Shown here piece after piece: positions 17,715-26,965 of a DNA stretch of 64,000 bases. Within the stretch, counting starts at the first letter, position 1. Every line of letters begins with the position of its first letter. The DNA is from Pseudoalteromonas undina. GTDB taxonomy: Bacteria; Pseudomonadota; Gammaproteobacteria; Enterobacterales; Alteromonadaceae. The notes beneath the pieces are model-generated. The model saw only the letters and a list, made by a program, of their open reading frames with translations. It had not been told where the DNA came from and ran no database searches. The position numbers and the translations under genes were made by a program. The stretch is taken from NCBI RefSeq assembly GCF_000238275.3, contig NZ_AHCF03000004.1, positions 124,001 to 188,000 on the forward strand, given 5' to 3'.

Positions 17715-18458
17715 TTATTTAAAGTTAGCAATACTGGTTTTTGTGTCGGTTACAGTACGAATAGCATATGCTTGGTTGGTTACACCAAATGAAATGCCGT
17801 TTACGCTCCAATTTGGGTTAGAGAAATAATCGTACTGAGTTGCACTACCAAACACATGCGGGTAAGCCATAATACTGGCAAATTCATTTTGTACACCGTG
17901 GCCCATACCATCAACATATACGCCACCGGCCGTATCGCCTTGCTTACGAGAATGCGCCAAACCTTGGTTATGACCTAGTTCGTGTACGAACGTTGTAGCT
18001 CCACAATCAACGGCTGTTATTGAATACATACGGTTACTCATTGAGCTGTATAAATTGCCATTCGTACCTTGACCAACCCATGCTAGTCCACAAGAGATTA
18101 AACCGCTGCCTGCACTTTGGCCTGTGCCTAATACGGCTACCATGTCGGCTTTCCAATCATTACGTAAACCATCTACGTAGCTGCTATTTGTCACAGCGTT
18201 AAGCCAATCTTCTGAAGGGGTTATTGCATGGTTGCCTAAGTTTTGAGAACCGACTAAACGCAGTGTTATATCAACGCCATTTTGACTATATACTTGATTA
18301 CTAAAAGCAATAAGCTGATTAATTTTAGTATTAATATTGCTGGTAGCGGCAGCTGATTGGTCGGTATATAGAATACCAATATCAATTGTTTCTGCTGACA
18401 CTGTGCTAGCGGCACATAATGCCGTTGCAATAGCGGCTGTTGATATTATTTTTTTCAT
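17715..18458 (-). CDS. Secreted zinc metalloprotease (reprolysin/M12B-like)
   Basis: The 247-residue protein has a signal peptide ending near SAETID (about 22) and a compact metzincin domain. It carries the zinc motif HELGHNQGLAH and the Met-turn SIMAYPH. Cys pairs include SCGLAW and VDCGA. After the signal peptide the catalytic domain begins at once (IDIGILYTDQSAA), so no pro-domain is present in this chain. AGGA lies about 10 nt before ATG 18458. The upstream gene, 65 nt away on the same strand, resembles a pro-domain. An extracellular or periplasmic protease is the likely role. Confidence 0.85.
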   Translation of the reverse strand: MKKIISTAAIATALCAASTVSAETIDIGILYTDQSAAATSNINTKINQLIAFSNQVYSQNGVDITLRLVGSQNLGNHAITPSEDWLNAVTNSSYVDGLRNDWKADMVAVLGTGQSAGSGLISCGLAWVGQGTNGNLYSSMSNRMYSITAVDCGATTFVHELGHNQGLAHSRKQGDTAGGVYVDGMGHGVQNEFASIMAYPHVFGSATQYDYFSNPNWSVNGISFGVTNQAYAIRTVTDTKTSIANFK

Positions 18459-18523
18459 AGTCGTATTTCCTTTCTTTTGTAATTGCAGTTTTACTGCTGA
18501 GTCATCTTGGTTTAGGTTAAAAG

Positions 18524-19237
18524 TTAAATTGAGGGTGATTCTTCATCACTGGGCGCAAACGGATCTCCACCGTCAGTATTTTTTGGTGCGGGTTCACCTA
18601 CTTGGTGTTCTATATGGTTTTTATATAAATCGCGTTTTGCTGCAATCCAGCCGTATTGGCCTTTGCTTTCAAAAACATAATTGCCACTTGGGGCAGTAAA
18701 TTGACCATAAACCGCGTCATTACCAACGGTTAATATAGTGGTATGCAACGCTCCATTAGCGCCAATCACTTGGCCAACAATGCTTTTATCACCGTTACTG
18801 GCATTGGTAACATTCGTTATTTCAGCGCTGTAGGTTTCTGCAGTTTGCGGTATAGCTAGGTCAAAATTATCCCCTGCTTCAAGGGTTTTAAGCGCTGCTA
18901 GATCAAATTCTATATAGGCTTCATTTTGTAAATCGGTAGGCAGTACTTTTGCCGCTTTAAGTATTTCTTTGGCCTTGGTTGAAGGTTTATTGATTGCGTC
19001 AAATGAGTTTTCAATAACGGCTAACTTTGCTTTTGAAGGGGCGCCTTTTATAGGATCTTTACTCATATCGATTGGTAATGGCTTACGTGTTTGTTTTGCA
19101 AATTCAGAATCAACAGGAACGATATCAATAGCTATTGGGGCTTCTACCTCATCGGTTTTATTCTGATTATTAAGCAGCGTATATATGGTAAATACAGACA
19201 AAGGAATAGCGATAATTAAAACAATGTAACGTTTCAT
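18524..19237 (-). CDS. Membrane-anchored protein resembling a metalloprotease pro-domain
   Basis: The 237-residue protein has an N-terminal transmembrane or signal-anchor helix (about 4-22) followed by a periplasmic chain. The part from about residue 115 to 210 (FDLAIPQTAETYSAEITNVT ... TTILTVGNDAVYGQFTAPSG, then YGWIAAKRDLYKN) reads like the N-terminal beta domain that precedes the catalytic domain in single-chain bacterial reprolysin-like proteases. This is recall of a general pattern, not a search. It is encoded directly upstream of the protease on the same strand. A chaperone, inhibitor or tether acting in trans is the inferred role; alternatively it is unrelated. Confidence 0.55.
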   Translation of the reverse strand: MKRYIVLIIAIPLSVFTIYTLLNNQNKTDEVEAPIAIDIVPVDSEFAKQTRKPLPIDMSKDPIKGAPSKAKLAVIENSFDAINKPSTKAKEILKAAKVLPTDLQNEAYIEFDLAALKTLEAGDNFDLAIPQTAETYSAEITNVTNASNGDKSIVGQVIGANGALHTTILTVGNDAVYGQFTAPSGNYVFESKGQYGWIAAKRDLYKNHIEHQVGEPAPKNTDGGDPFAPSDEESPSI

Positions 19238-19605
19238 CTGTTTCTCTTTTAGGGTTATTGGTGAACTAATTGTTAAGTTTTATATTAAAAATAGGATGAG
19301 ATCAAATTTAAATTGTAACCATAAAGTGTTAATGGGTGTTTTTGTAACTTATTGTAAGTATTTACTTTACCTTTTTTAGGTATTTGTTTTTGATTTAATA
19401 AGTGTGGTTTTTTGTAGTAATGACGCACCCTGTGGCATATTTTTAGGTACGTATGTGTTTTTTAAATTGCAATGATTTTGAAAGACAAAACTGACCAATA
19501 AAATTTTTTAGCAACGTGATCATTTTTCATTATTCATTATTCAAAATTGCAAAGTATAAATAGGCAAAGTATGTTGTAACATTAGGGTTTCTTAATGAGG
19601 GAATT
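19238..19605. other. Divergent promoter region
   Basis: This AT-rich gap separates the pro-domain-like gene (-) from benE (+). The only structure seen is a short direct repeat, GCAAAGTAT, occurring twice 16 bp apart near 19550-19572, about 40 bp before benE, which could be an operator. No coding frame is convincing. Confidence 0.35.
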
Positions 19606-20763
19606 ATGGCAGGGACTGATCAGTTACTTAGTCGCACTATGGCGGGACTTGTTGCCGTTATTATTGGTTTTTCAAGTTCAATAGCATTGATTTACCAAGT
19701 GGTGATCACTTTAGGTGGCACACCTGAACTAGTGGCAAGCTGGATATTAATGCTGGGCTTGGTAATGGGCAGTACCTCTATTGTGTTGTCGTTTTATTAT
19801 AAAGTGCCTATTTTAATTGCATGGTCTACCACTGGAGCTGCATTACTAATTTCAAGTGCTCAAGGCTATAGCCTACCTGAAGCGATAGGTGCATTTATGC
19901 TCTCAGCCTTATTGGTGCTGGTGTCGGGAATAACGGGGTGGTTTGAAAAAATCATGAACCGCATTCCCAGTGAACTGGCTTGTGCCATGTTAGCGGGGGT
20001 ATTAGTCACATTTGGCATTGATGTGTTTAACTTTATGAACGATATGCCATTAGTTATTGGTTTAATGGTGGTGGTGTACTTTATTGGTAAGCGCTTTTTT
20101 GCCCGTTTTGCGATGCTAAGTGTGTTGCTAGCGGGTATATTTTTAGCGTGGTATATGGGCAATATCGATACCAGTACCGTGCATTGGCAAGCCAGTAGTT
20201 TTACTTATATTGCGCCAAGCTTTAGTTTGCAGGCATTTGTAAGTATAAGTATTCCTTTATATATAGTAACTATGACCTCACAAAACTTACCCGGTTTCGC
20301 TATTTTGAAAGCGCATAATTATAAAGCGCCTATATCATCGTCATTAACTGTGACCGGGTTAATAAATTGTGTGACGGCTCCCTTTGGTACCTATTCTATT
20401 AATCTAGCAGCCATAACAGCGGCTATTTGTATGAGCGAAGAGGCCGATAAAGACCCTGATAAGCGTTATTGGGCAAGTATTGCTGGTGGCGTGTTTTACA
20501 TAATTATGGCGTTATGTGCGGCTATGTTAGTGGCAATTGTGGCAAGCCTGCCACAGGCCTTAGTATTGGCGCTGGCGGGTATTGCTTTGTTTGGCACTAT
20601 TGCCAATAGTTTGCAGCAGTCTTTGCATAGTGCTGAATATACTGAAGCAGCCATTATTACTTTTTTAGTCACGGCCTCAGATTTAACTTTATGGTCGGTG
20701 GGCTCTGCTTGTTGGGGAATAATTGCCGGAGCAATCACATTAATAGTGACACGTAAGCGCTAA
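19606..20763 (+). CDS. benE: BenE-family benzoate/H+ symporter-like transporter
   Basis: The 385-residue integral membrane protein has about 11-12 hydrophobic helices. Family wording includes GGTPELVASWILMLGLVMG near residue 38 and the conserved amphipathic segment GFAILKAHNYKAPISSSLTV near residue 227, followed by the APFGTYSINLAAITAAI helix. BenE carriers import benzoate by proton symport in the NCS2-like fold. GAGGG lies 5 nt before ATG 19606. No benzoate-degradation genes are nearby, so the natural substrate may differ. It converges on hemH. Confidence 0.82.
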   Translation: MAGTDQLLSRTMAGLVAVIIGFSSSIALIYQVVITLGGTPELVASWILMLGLVMGSTSIVLSFYYKVPILIAWSTTGAALLISSAQGYSLPEAIGAFMLSALLVLVSGITGWFEKIMNRIPSELACAMLAGVLVTFGIDVFNFMNDMPLVIGLMVVVYFIGKRFFARFAMLSVLLAGIFLAWYMGNIDTSTVHWQASSFTYIAPSFSLQAFVSISIPLYIVTMTSQNLPGFAILKAHNYKAPISSSLTVTGLINCVTAPFGTYSINLAAITAAICMSEEADKDPDKRYWASIAGGVFYIIMALCAAMLVAIVASLPQALVLALAGIALFGTIANSLQQSLHSAEYTEAAIITFLVTASDLTLWSVGSACWGIIAGAITLIVTRKR

Positions 20764-20815
20764 GCGCAGCTTTGAGTTATAAGTTGTCAGCTATCAGAAA
20801 GTGATACAAGAGAAA

Positions 20816-20834
20816 GCGCGAGATATACTCGCGC
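20816..20834. terminator. Hairpin between benE and hemH
   Basis: GCGCGAG (20816-20822) pairs with CTCGCGC (20828-20834) around ATATA. On the - strand it is followed by TTTCTC, a weak terminator tail for hemH. Confidence 0.45.
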
Positions 20835-20908
20835 CTACAAGCTTTCACCGCACTTGGCTAATCTCCAGCTGAACGCTGAGAGCTAAAGCCTAACCGCTGC
20901 TCTCTTTT

Positions 20909-21928
20909 TTATAGCATTGGCTTTAACACATCAAACATGGCGTCGATGTGATCGTCACGGTCATTTAGGGCTGCAATGTATCGGTATTTTTCGCCGCCAG
21001 CTTCTTCAAAAATTTCGCGGTTTTCACCTTCTAATTCTTCAAGTGTTTCAAGGCAGTCGGCGCTAAATGCAGGGCTGATAATTGCGATATCTTTAATTCC
21101 TTCGCTAGGTAAGCTCTCAAGAGTTGCATCAGTGTATGGTTTTAACCATTCAGCTTTACCAAAGCGACTTTGAAAAGTAGTGATCACTTTATCTTTGTCT
21201 AGCCCTAGTTTTTCAACCACTAAACGCGTGGTTTGTTGGCATAGGCAGTGATATGGGTCGCCATTATCTAAAAACTGTTTAGGCATACCGTGGTATGAAA
21301 ACACCATTTTTTGTGGCATTCCGTGTTTTTCTAAATCTTCGCTAATGCTGTTAGCGAGTGACTCTAGGTAGGTTGGATTTTTGTGATACCCATTTACAAA
21401 GTGCAGCTCTGGCACCCAGCGCCATTTTTTTAATACATTGGCAACCGCATCAAATGTGGAGCCTGTGGTTGGGCTTGAATACTGCGGGTAAAGTGGCAGC
21501 ACAATAATACGGGTTAAACCTTTGTCTCTAAGCTCTTCAAGGCCCGCTTCGATTGATGGATTACCATAGCGCATCGCCATAACCACTTCGGTGTTGGTAT
21601 AGCCATGGTGTTTTAATAAGGCATTTAATTTAAGGCTTTGCTGGCGTGTAATGTGAGTAAGCGGCGAGCCATTTTCGGTCCATATACTTTTATATAATTT
21701 AGCTGAGCGTTTTGGGCGAATACGCAAAATGATGCCGTGAAGAATGATCATCCACACTATACGTGGTATTTCTACAATACGCGGATCTGACAAAAACTCA
21801 CGTAAGTAAACACGTAACGCGCTTGCTGTGGGGGCATCGGGGCTACCTAAGTTGGTTAATAAAATACCTGTTTTTTGGTTAAAACGCCCGTCGTGGGGAT
21901 TATCGGTAACGGCAGAAAATCGCGACAC
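20909..21928 (-). CDS. hemH: Ferrochelatase
   Basis: The 339-residue enzyme inserts ferrous iron into protoporphyrin IX, the last step of heme synthesis. Family motifs are GILLTNLGSPDAPT at the N-terminus, MRYGNPSIEAGL, LPLYPQYSSPTTGSTFD (active-site region), VFSYHGMPKQFL with the conserved His, and CLETLEELEGENREIF near the C-terminus. A TTG at 21943 is in frame, but the GTG at 21928 is preferred because AAGGAG lies exactly 6 nt upstream. It is a single gene of usual length. Confidence 0.93.
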   Translation of the reverse strand: MSRFSAVTDNPHDGRFNQKTGILLTNLGSPDAPTASALRVYLREFLSDPRIVEIPRIVWMIILHGIILRIRPKRSAKLYKSIWTENGSPLTHITRQQSLKLNALLKHHGYTNTEVVMAMRYGNPSIEAGLEELRDKGLTRIIVLPLYPQYSSPTTGSTFDAVANVLKKWRWVPELHFVNGYHKNPTYLESLANSISEDLEKHGMPQKMVFSYHGMPKQFLDNGDPYHCLCQQTTRLVVEKLGLDKDKVITTFQSRFGKAEWLKPYTDATLESLPSEGIKDIAIISPAFSADCLETLEELEGENREIFEEAGGEKYRYIAALNDRDDHIDAMFDVLKPML

Positions 21929-22006
21929 TGTGTGCTCCTTCAAGCAATATATTTGAAAGTAACTATTATGGCTTAGTATAACGAATAAAAGAGCATTTTA
22001 GATCAA

Positions 22007-23344
22007 TCATTTAGCCGTTTTAACCATAATTCTAAACGGAGTCGGCTTTTTGGCTTCGAGTTGCTGTAGTTTCACAATCGATTTTGAATTGAAAACGTGC
22101 CCTTTAGGTAAAAGCATAATACCTGTATGGCTGTGCAGTGAGTTTGCCAGTGTCATACTCTCTTCAAGTTCTTGAGCGCAAATTACTTTAATCGAGCCAA
22201 TAGACGTGTCTGAGGCCATAAGCTGTACATGACTTGCCTCAAGCGATTTTACTATTTTTGGATGATATAAGCTGCCACTACCAAGCTTAATATTATTAAG
22301 TGCCACCTCATGACGCATTTTTGTAGTTAATAATGGATCGCTTTGCTCATAATGCTCCCAGTAATCGCGAGCAACGCTGAGCACCATAGCCCCAATGGGA
22401 ATATCGTTTTTAGCAAGCCCTTTGGGTATTCCTTGGCCGTTGTAGCGTTCGAATTGATGATAAATTGCATCAGAAACATCGCTTAAATGCGTTGCAGGCA
22501 TGAGCATTAATTGTGAAATACTCGGGTGGGTGTAAAACGTTTTGCGCTGTACTTCATTGAGTTCGTTAATAGGTTTGTTGTAAAGCTCAGGGTCCATCGC
22601 AAGTAAACCAATTTGAGCTAAATACCCTGCAATAGGCGCAAGCGTGATACTTCTTTGCGATACATTAAGGTAACGCGCTATTTGCGTGCATGTGCCGGCA
22701 ATGTTCTCGGCTCTTTTACCATCGAGATACGGATTTGCATTAATAAAATTATAAAGCAGTTCAACAGTAGATTGATGCTCTCGTTTTTCACTTTCATTAG
22801 CGACTTCAAGTTTTTTCAGCACGCTTCTAATTTGTTTTGTTCGCTTGTCGACGAGTTGTTCTAAATTAGTATTAAGTTCTTTTAGCTGTTGATTTTGTTG
22901 ATTTACTTGAAGTTGTAAAATTTCATTTTGTTTTTTTAGTCTAAACTTTTCTACACCCGATTGGATAACGCTAATTAAGTGATCATTTTGCCAAGGTTTT
23001 TGCACATAGGCATGAATGCCTCCTTCGTTAACCGCACTTATTGTTGACTCTAGATCAGAAAAACCAGTTAATAAAATACGCTGGCTATCGGGAGCGATTT
23101 TTCTCGCTTTAGCTAAAAACTCCGCCCCACTCATATGTGGCATACGCATATCACTAATAACGACGTCAAATTCCTTTGCATGCATTTTTTCAAGTGCATC
23201 TTGGCCACTGGTTGAAACACTCACATCAAATTTATATTGGCGTAATAAACGAACTAAAGATTTAAGCACATTGGCTTCATCATCTAAGCATAAAATACTC
23301 GGTGGTTGTTGATTTAATTGCTCTAATGGGTCAATGTCCGTCAT
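22007..23344 (-). CDS. Response regulator with degenerate HD-GYP domain
   Basis: The 445-residue protein has an N-terminal receiver (SILCLDDEANVLKSL; phospho-acceptor Asp in VVISDMRMPHMSG; KPW lysine), a coiled coil (about 135-205) and an HD-GYP-like domain (about 210-370). The HD-GYP metal site has decayed: the HDxGK position reads AQIGL, the HHE position reads QFE, and GYP reads GIP. Catalysis of c-di-GMP hydrolysis is therefore unlikely, and the domain may bind a partner or the nucleotide instead. A further alpha/beta tail (about 375-445) is unassigned. It sits 239 bp downstream of the FIST/kinase operon, whose kinase is a possible phosphodonor. Confidence 0.8.
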   Translation of the reverse strand: MTDIDPLEQLNQQPPSILCLDDEANVLKSLVRLLRQYKFDVSVSTSGQDALEKMHAKEFDVVISDMRMPHMSGAEFLAKARKIAPDSQRILLTGFSDLESTISAVNEGGIHAYVQKPWQNDHLISVIQSGVEKFRLKKQNEILQLQVNQQNQQLKELNTNLEQLVDKRTKQIRSVLKKLEVANESEKREHQSTVELLYNFINANPYLDGKRAENIAGTCTQIARYLNVSQRSITLAPIAGYLAQIGLLAMDPELYNKPINELNEVQRKTFYTHPSISQLMLMPATHLSDVSDAIYHQFERYNGQGIPKGLAKNDIPIGAMVLSVARDYWEHYEQSDPLLTTKMRHEVALNNIKLGSGSLYHPKIVKSLEASHVQLMASDTSIGSIKVICAQELEESMTLANSLHSHTGIMLLPKGHVFNSKSIVKLQQLEAKKPTPFRIMVKTAK

Positions 23345-23583
23345 TTTTTTACCAATAAGAAAGTGTATTAAATGGCTAAAGTTAGTCTAAGCTTTGCTTG
23401 TAAACAACTGATTTATTTAAGCCGTATCAAGATACTGTACTTTAGCAGTACGTAAATCACAGCGGATAGGATTAAATACCATAGCGCAGTACCTTGGTTT
23501 GCAAATATTTTAACTATATTACTCTTAAAGTTAACGATGATTATTACAGCTTACTTACACAAAATCAGTGCTGTAAATAGAGC

Positions 23584-24993
23584 TTATTCAATCGGTTTGT
23601 TAGCATTTAAAATAGTGAGTACATCGTCAGTTAATTTGGGTTTTTTAGGTAAGGTAATATAAAAAACAGTACCTTGGTTTAACTGGCTTTCAACTCGAAT
23701 TTGACCACTATGCTGCTCTATAATTGCTTTGCTTATAGCCAGCCCTAACCCTGTGCCTTGGCCTATTGGTTTTGTAGTATAGAAAGGGTCAAAAATTTTA
23801 TTTAATTTGTCCTCATCAATTCCACTGCCATTATCGGCAATAGTTATATAGGCATTTTTTTTATCGGCTTTAGTGGTAATACTGATCACTCCAACCTTGT
23901 CGAAAATGGCTTGAGCGGCGTTAAAAAATAAATTTAAAAATACCTGAGAGAGCTGGGTTGAACGCCCTGTGATGATAACGGGTTCTGTGTTGTAGTTTTT
24001 TTCAACGTTGGCGTTATATTTAATTTCGTTCCAGGCAACACGTAATGTGTTATCAATGAGCTCGGTTATATCAATATCGCCAATTTGGGTTTGATCCGGA
24101 TGAGCAAATTGCCTTAACCCTTGAACAATCTCTTTAACTCGATCAGCCCCTTCAGTCATTTCAGCAATGATATCGCTTGAGTCTGTTTGTAATTCATCAA
24201 ATTGGTAATGCTGTAGTGTATCTACTAATGTTTGCTGCGTTATGGCTTTTTCTGCTTTGAGTGTGTTAATTAAATGACTAAATTGCTCAAGGTTGTAAGC
24301 CAAATTTTGGATATTACTGACAATGTAGCTTAAAGGGTTATTTATTTCGTGTGCAACGCCTGCCGCCATTTGCCCTAACGAAGCCATTTTTTCAGAGTTG
24401 ATTAGCACTTGTTCAATGTTGCTTTGTTTTTCCTCCATTTCTTTTTGTTTCACAAGTAAGTTTCGTTTTTCAAATTGTGAAATCGTATTCCCTGCAAAAC
24501 TGACAAAGCGTTGCATTAAAGTAATATCGTGCTGATTAAACGCGCCAATTGTTTCAGAAAAAATATAGAGCTGGTAGCTCTCTGTGCTGGTACTTACTGG
24601 AGTGGTGAGCATTGCATGCTGCGAATTCCAAAAAGGATCGGTTACTTGCCAATTAGGAAGTTGGTGTAAGTTAAACACATTTTTAATGTTTCTATTCGGT
24701 TTATCGAGAGCTGTAAGCTGGGTAATTATTGCATCGCTATGAGGGTGCGATGCTGTAACTAATGTAGATAATTCATCACTGGGATTTATTTTAATTAAAA
24801 TAGCCGCAGAAAAAGAGATCGCTTGTTGCAAAATATTAAAAAACTCAGTGAGTAAGGTTTCTGTGCTGTCGTTTTTTAAGATTGCATCTAGGCCGTCTAA
24901 AATCAGGCTGTTAAAGGCACGGTTTTCTTCAAGTGCTAAATTATGAACCTGTAATAAATGCAGTTTTTCTAATAGTATTTCGTTGGTAGTCAT
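23584..24993 (-). CDS. Soluble sensor histidine kinase
   Basis: The 469-residue protein lacks transmembrane helices. An N-terminal GAF-like region (about 30-170) is followed by a coiled coil, a DHp domain with the phospho-acceptor in GVAHEINNPLSY, and a catalytic domain with an N-box (NLFFNAAQAI), a G1 box (DNGSGI) and an F/G2 box (FDPFYTTKPIGQGTGLGL). Its ATG overlaps the stop of the FIST gene (ATGA), so the FIST protein probably delivers the input signal. No receiver is fused; four separate receiver proteins surround it. Confidence 0.88.
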   Translation of the reverse strand: MTTNEILLEKLHLLQVHNLALEENRAFNSLILDGLDAILKNDSTETLLTEFFNILQQAISFSAAILIKINPSDELSTLVTASHPHSDAIITQLTALDKPNRNIKNVFNLHQLPNWQVTDPFWNSQHAMLTTPVSTSTESYQLYIFSETIGAFNQHDITLMQRFVSFAGNTISQFEKRNLLVKQKEMEEKQSNIEQVLINSEKMASLGQMAAGVAHEINNPLSYIVSNIQNLAYNLEQFSHLINTLKAEKAITQQTLVDTLQHYQFDELQTDSSDIIAEMTEGADRVKEIVQGLRQFAHPDQTQIGDIDITELIDNTLRVAWNEIKYNANVEKNYNTEPVIITGRSTQLSQVFLNLFFNAAQAIFDKVGVISITTKADKKNAYITIADNGSGIDEDKLNKIFDPFYTTKPIGQGTGLGLAISKAIIEQHSGQIRVESQLNQGTVFYITLPKKPKLTDDVLTILNANKPIE

Positions 24994-26174
24994 ACAGAAT
25001 CACCAAATATTTCGCATGAGATCATTAAGTTACCGTGCTTACTAGTTGAGTCGCTAAATGTGCCAAGTTCTCCAAAGGTAAAGCCCATAATAAACGGTGT
25101 GTTGGGTAATTGTGCTGCAATAGAGTGTTTTACTTCTTGCATTGCACTTTGAATAGATAACATGCAGCCGCCACAAAAAATAATAATAGCGCCCTTTATA
25201 TTTTTTATTGCATGTAAGTCTGCCAGTTTGGTCAGTGAAGAAACGACCATATCGCCTCGTTTTATTAATTGTTCAGGGCTTCCCGAAGCAAGATAAACAG
25301 TATCGCCAACGCTTAAATTTGAAAATAATTCTAGCGTGCCATTTTCAGCTACCGCTGGGTGGCTTAGCAGCAGCCTAGGAATATCATCATCAGAGGAAAG
25401 GGCTCTTGCCAGTGGGGTCATCGTTGATTGGGCAAGTATATTTCCCGCTTTTAACTGTTCAAACCCTATATTTTTTCGCCACTGATTATAAACATCAAAG
25501 GCGGGCTGGTTATCGATAGTATTTAATATGCGACCATCAACGTTTGTAACTGTACCCAGCTGGTCGGTTTTATCATAGCCTGAACTATAAAAGCCGAATG
25601 TTTCTACCGAGGGGTATAACACTGCAATAATAAAGCCTTGTTGGTATACATTTTTAGTATCGCTAAAGCACCACTTTGCTGAAATGTCGTTGTCGGCACA
25701 ACTTCCTCCAAAAACAGGTATACGCTGCCCGATAGCATCTTGAATTCCTTGTAATACCAACTCCTCATTACCTGGAACTTGAAAACACCAGACCATTTTT
25801 GGGGCGAGTCCAGTTTGGCCTGCATTAGCAATGGCTTCGAGTACGGTTTGAGCAGCATTTTCTCTTAGATTATCGGTTGCATTACAACTTGCAACACCAT
25901 AATGACCATTTGGGTCTTTAATCGAGAATAAACTAATGCTGTGCTCATTTAATGAGAGGGTTTGCTCGGTTGATGAACCAAGGCATGATGAGATAAATAA
26001 ACCGTTTTGAGTGTTTTCTATCAAGCTTGGCTGGTTGTTGCAAAGGTGCTTAATGGTATCTGTTGTTGCAAACCCAAGCAGCAAATCAGGGCTGTTGTTC
26101 GTAAACTGATTTACAGGTTGGATAAATTGATCTATATCGCTGCCGTGAGTGTGAAAAGTATCAATGGCGAACAT
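24990..26174 (-). CDS. FIST-domain sensory protein
   Basis: The 394-residue cytoplasmic protein has FIST_N (about 25-215) and FIST_C (about 220-370) domains. Typical wording includes LLGFATTDTI, GGSCADNDISAKWCFSDTKN, GFYSSGYDKT and FCGGCMLSIQSAM followed by PFIMGFTFGELGTF. FIST proteins are thought to sense small ligands, possibly amino acids, and to work with kinases or methyl-accepting proteins. It is the first gene of a two-gene operon overlapping the kinase by 4 nt, and is divergent from the HTH-receiver gene. Confidence 0.87.
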   Translation of the reverse strand: MFAIDTFHTHGSDIDQFIQPVNQFTNNSPDLLLGFATTDTIKHLCNNQPSLIENTQNGLFISSCLGSSTEQTLSLNEHSISLFSIKDPNGHYGVASCNATDNLRENAAQTVLEAIANAGQTGLAPKMVWCFQVPGNEELVLQGIQDAIGQRIPVFGGSCADNDISAKWCFSDTKNVYQQGFIIAVLYPSVETFGFYSSGYDKTDQLGTVTNVDGRILNTIDNQPAFDVYNQWRKNIGFEQLKAGNILAQSTMTPLARALSSDDDIPRLLLSHPAVAENGTLELFSNLSVGDTVYLASGSPEQLIKRGDMVVSSLTKLADLHAIKNIKGAIIIFCGGCMLSIQSAMQEVKHSIAAQLPNTPFIMGFTFGELGTFSDSTSKHGNLMISCEIFGDSV

Positions 26175-26383
26175 AGATGCCCCTTGGTGATAACGATAGC
26201 CACAATTGTGGGTGTTTTTAACTATTAATAATAGCTTAGGATTTATTCTAGACTATTCTTGAATAGGGTGTGTTATTGAATTAGCTGCTAATAAATGTCA
26301 TCTATGTCTTAAGTGTCTCATTTGTCGCCTTGTTATTAAATTTATGTTAATGTAAATTTAAAATCAAGTTGAATTTTATTAGC

Positions 26384-26962
26384 ATGCTAAAAACATTAAA
26401 GCCAAGTGAGATTGCTCGTTACTGCGATGTTCACCAACGAACGGTAAGCCGTTGGATTAACGCGGGAGACTTAAAAGGGCATAAGCTGACTGGTCGAGGC
26501 AATTATAGGGTGCAGGTAATTGACTTTATTGATTTTTTAGTCAGACATAAAATGCCAGTTCCACAAAGTTTGTCGCACAAGCCACAGGTCTTAATTATTG
26601 ACGATGAGGCTAATGTTCGTTCTGCAATTAGGCGTGTTTTAAAACAAAGCGGTTTTGATGTAGTAGAAGCCGCAGGCGGGTTTGAGGCTGGTACGTTAAT
26701 GCACCAGAGAAAACCAGAGCTGATAACTGTTGATTTATCTATGCCGGGACTAAGCGGCATTGAGGTCATTCGTTTTATCCGCTCTTGCGAAGAGTTTAAA
26801 GATATTAAGGTGTTAGTGATTTCAGGGATGCCTGAAACTCAACTAATCGATGCAGTTAATGCCGGTGCTGATGGGTATATTTGTAAGCCATTTAGTAACG
26901 ATACATTGATAGACAATGTAAATATTTTATTTGGTAAAAATAGAACTCTTCTTGGGGTGTAA
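26384..26962 (+). CDS. HTH (MerR/excisionase-type) - receiver fusion
   Basis: The 192-residue protein begins with a DNA-binding helix-turn-helix (LKPSEIARYCDVHQRTVSRW, then a wing GHKLTGRGNYRV) and ends with a receiver domain (VLIIDDEANVRSAIRR; Asp in LITVDLSMPGLSG; KPF lysine). The order DNA-binding domain then receiver is reversed from the usual OmpR or NarL order. An in-frame TTG at 26369 exists; ATG 26384 is chosen, though neither has a clear ribosome-binding site. The REC-EAL gene follows after 3 nt. It could be the transcriptional output of the FIST/kinase pair. Confidence 0.8.
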   Translation: MLKTLKPSEIARYCDVHQRTVSRWINAGDLKGHKLTGRGNYRVQVIDFIDFLVRHKMPVPQSLSHKPQVLIIDDEANVRSAIRRVLKQSGFDVVEAAGGFEAGTLMHQRKPELITVDLSMPGLSGIEVIRFIRSCEEFKDIKVLVISGMPETQLIDAVNAGADGYICKPFSNDTLIDNVNILFGKNRTLLGV

Positions 26963-26965
26963 ATA

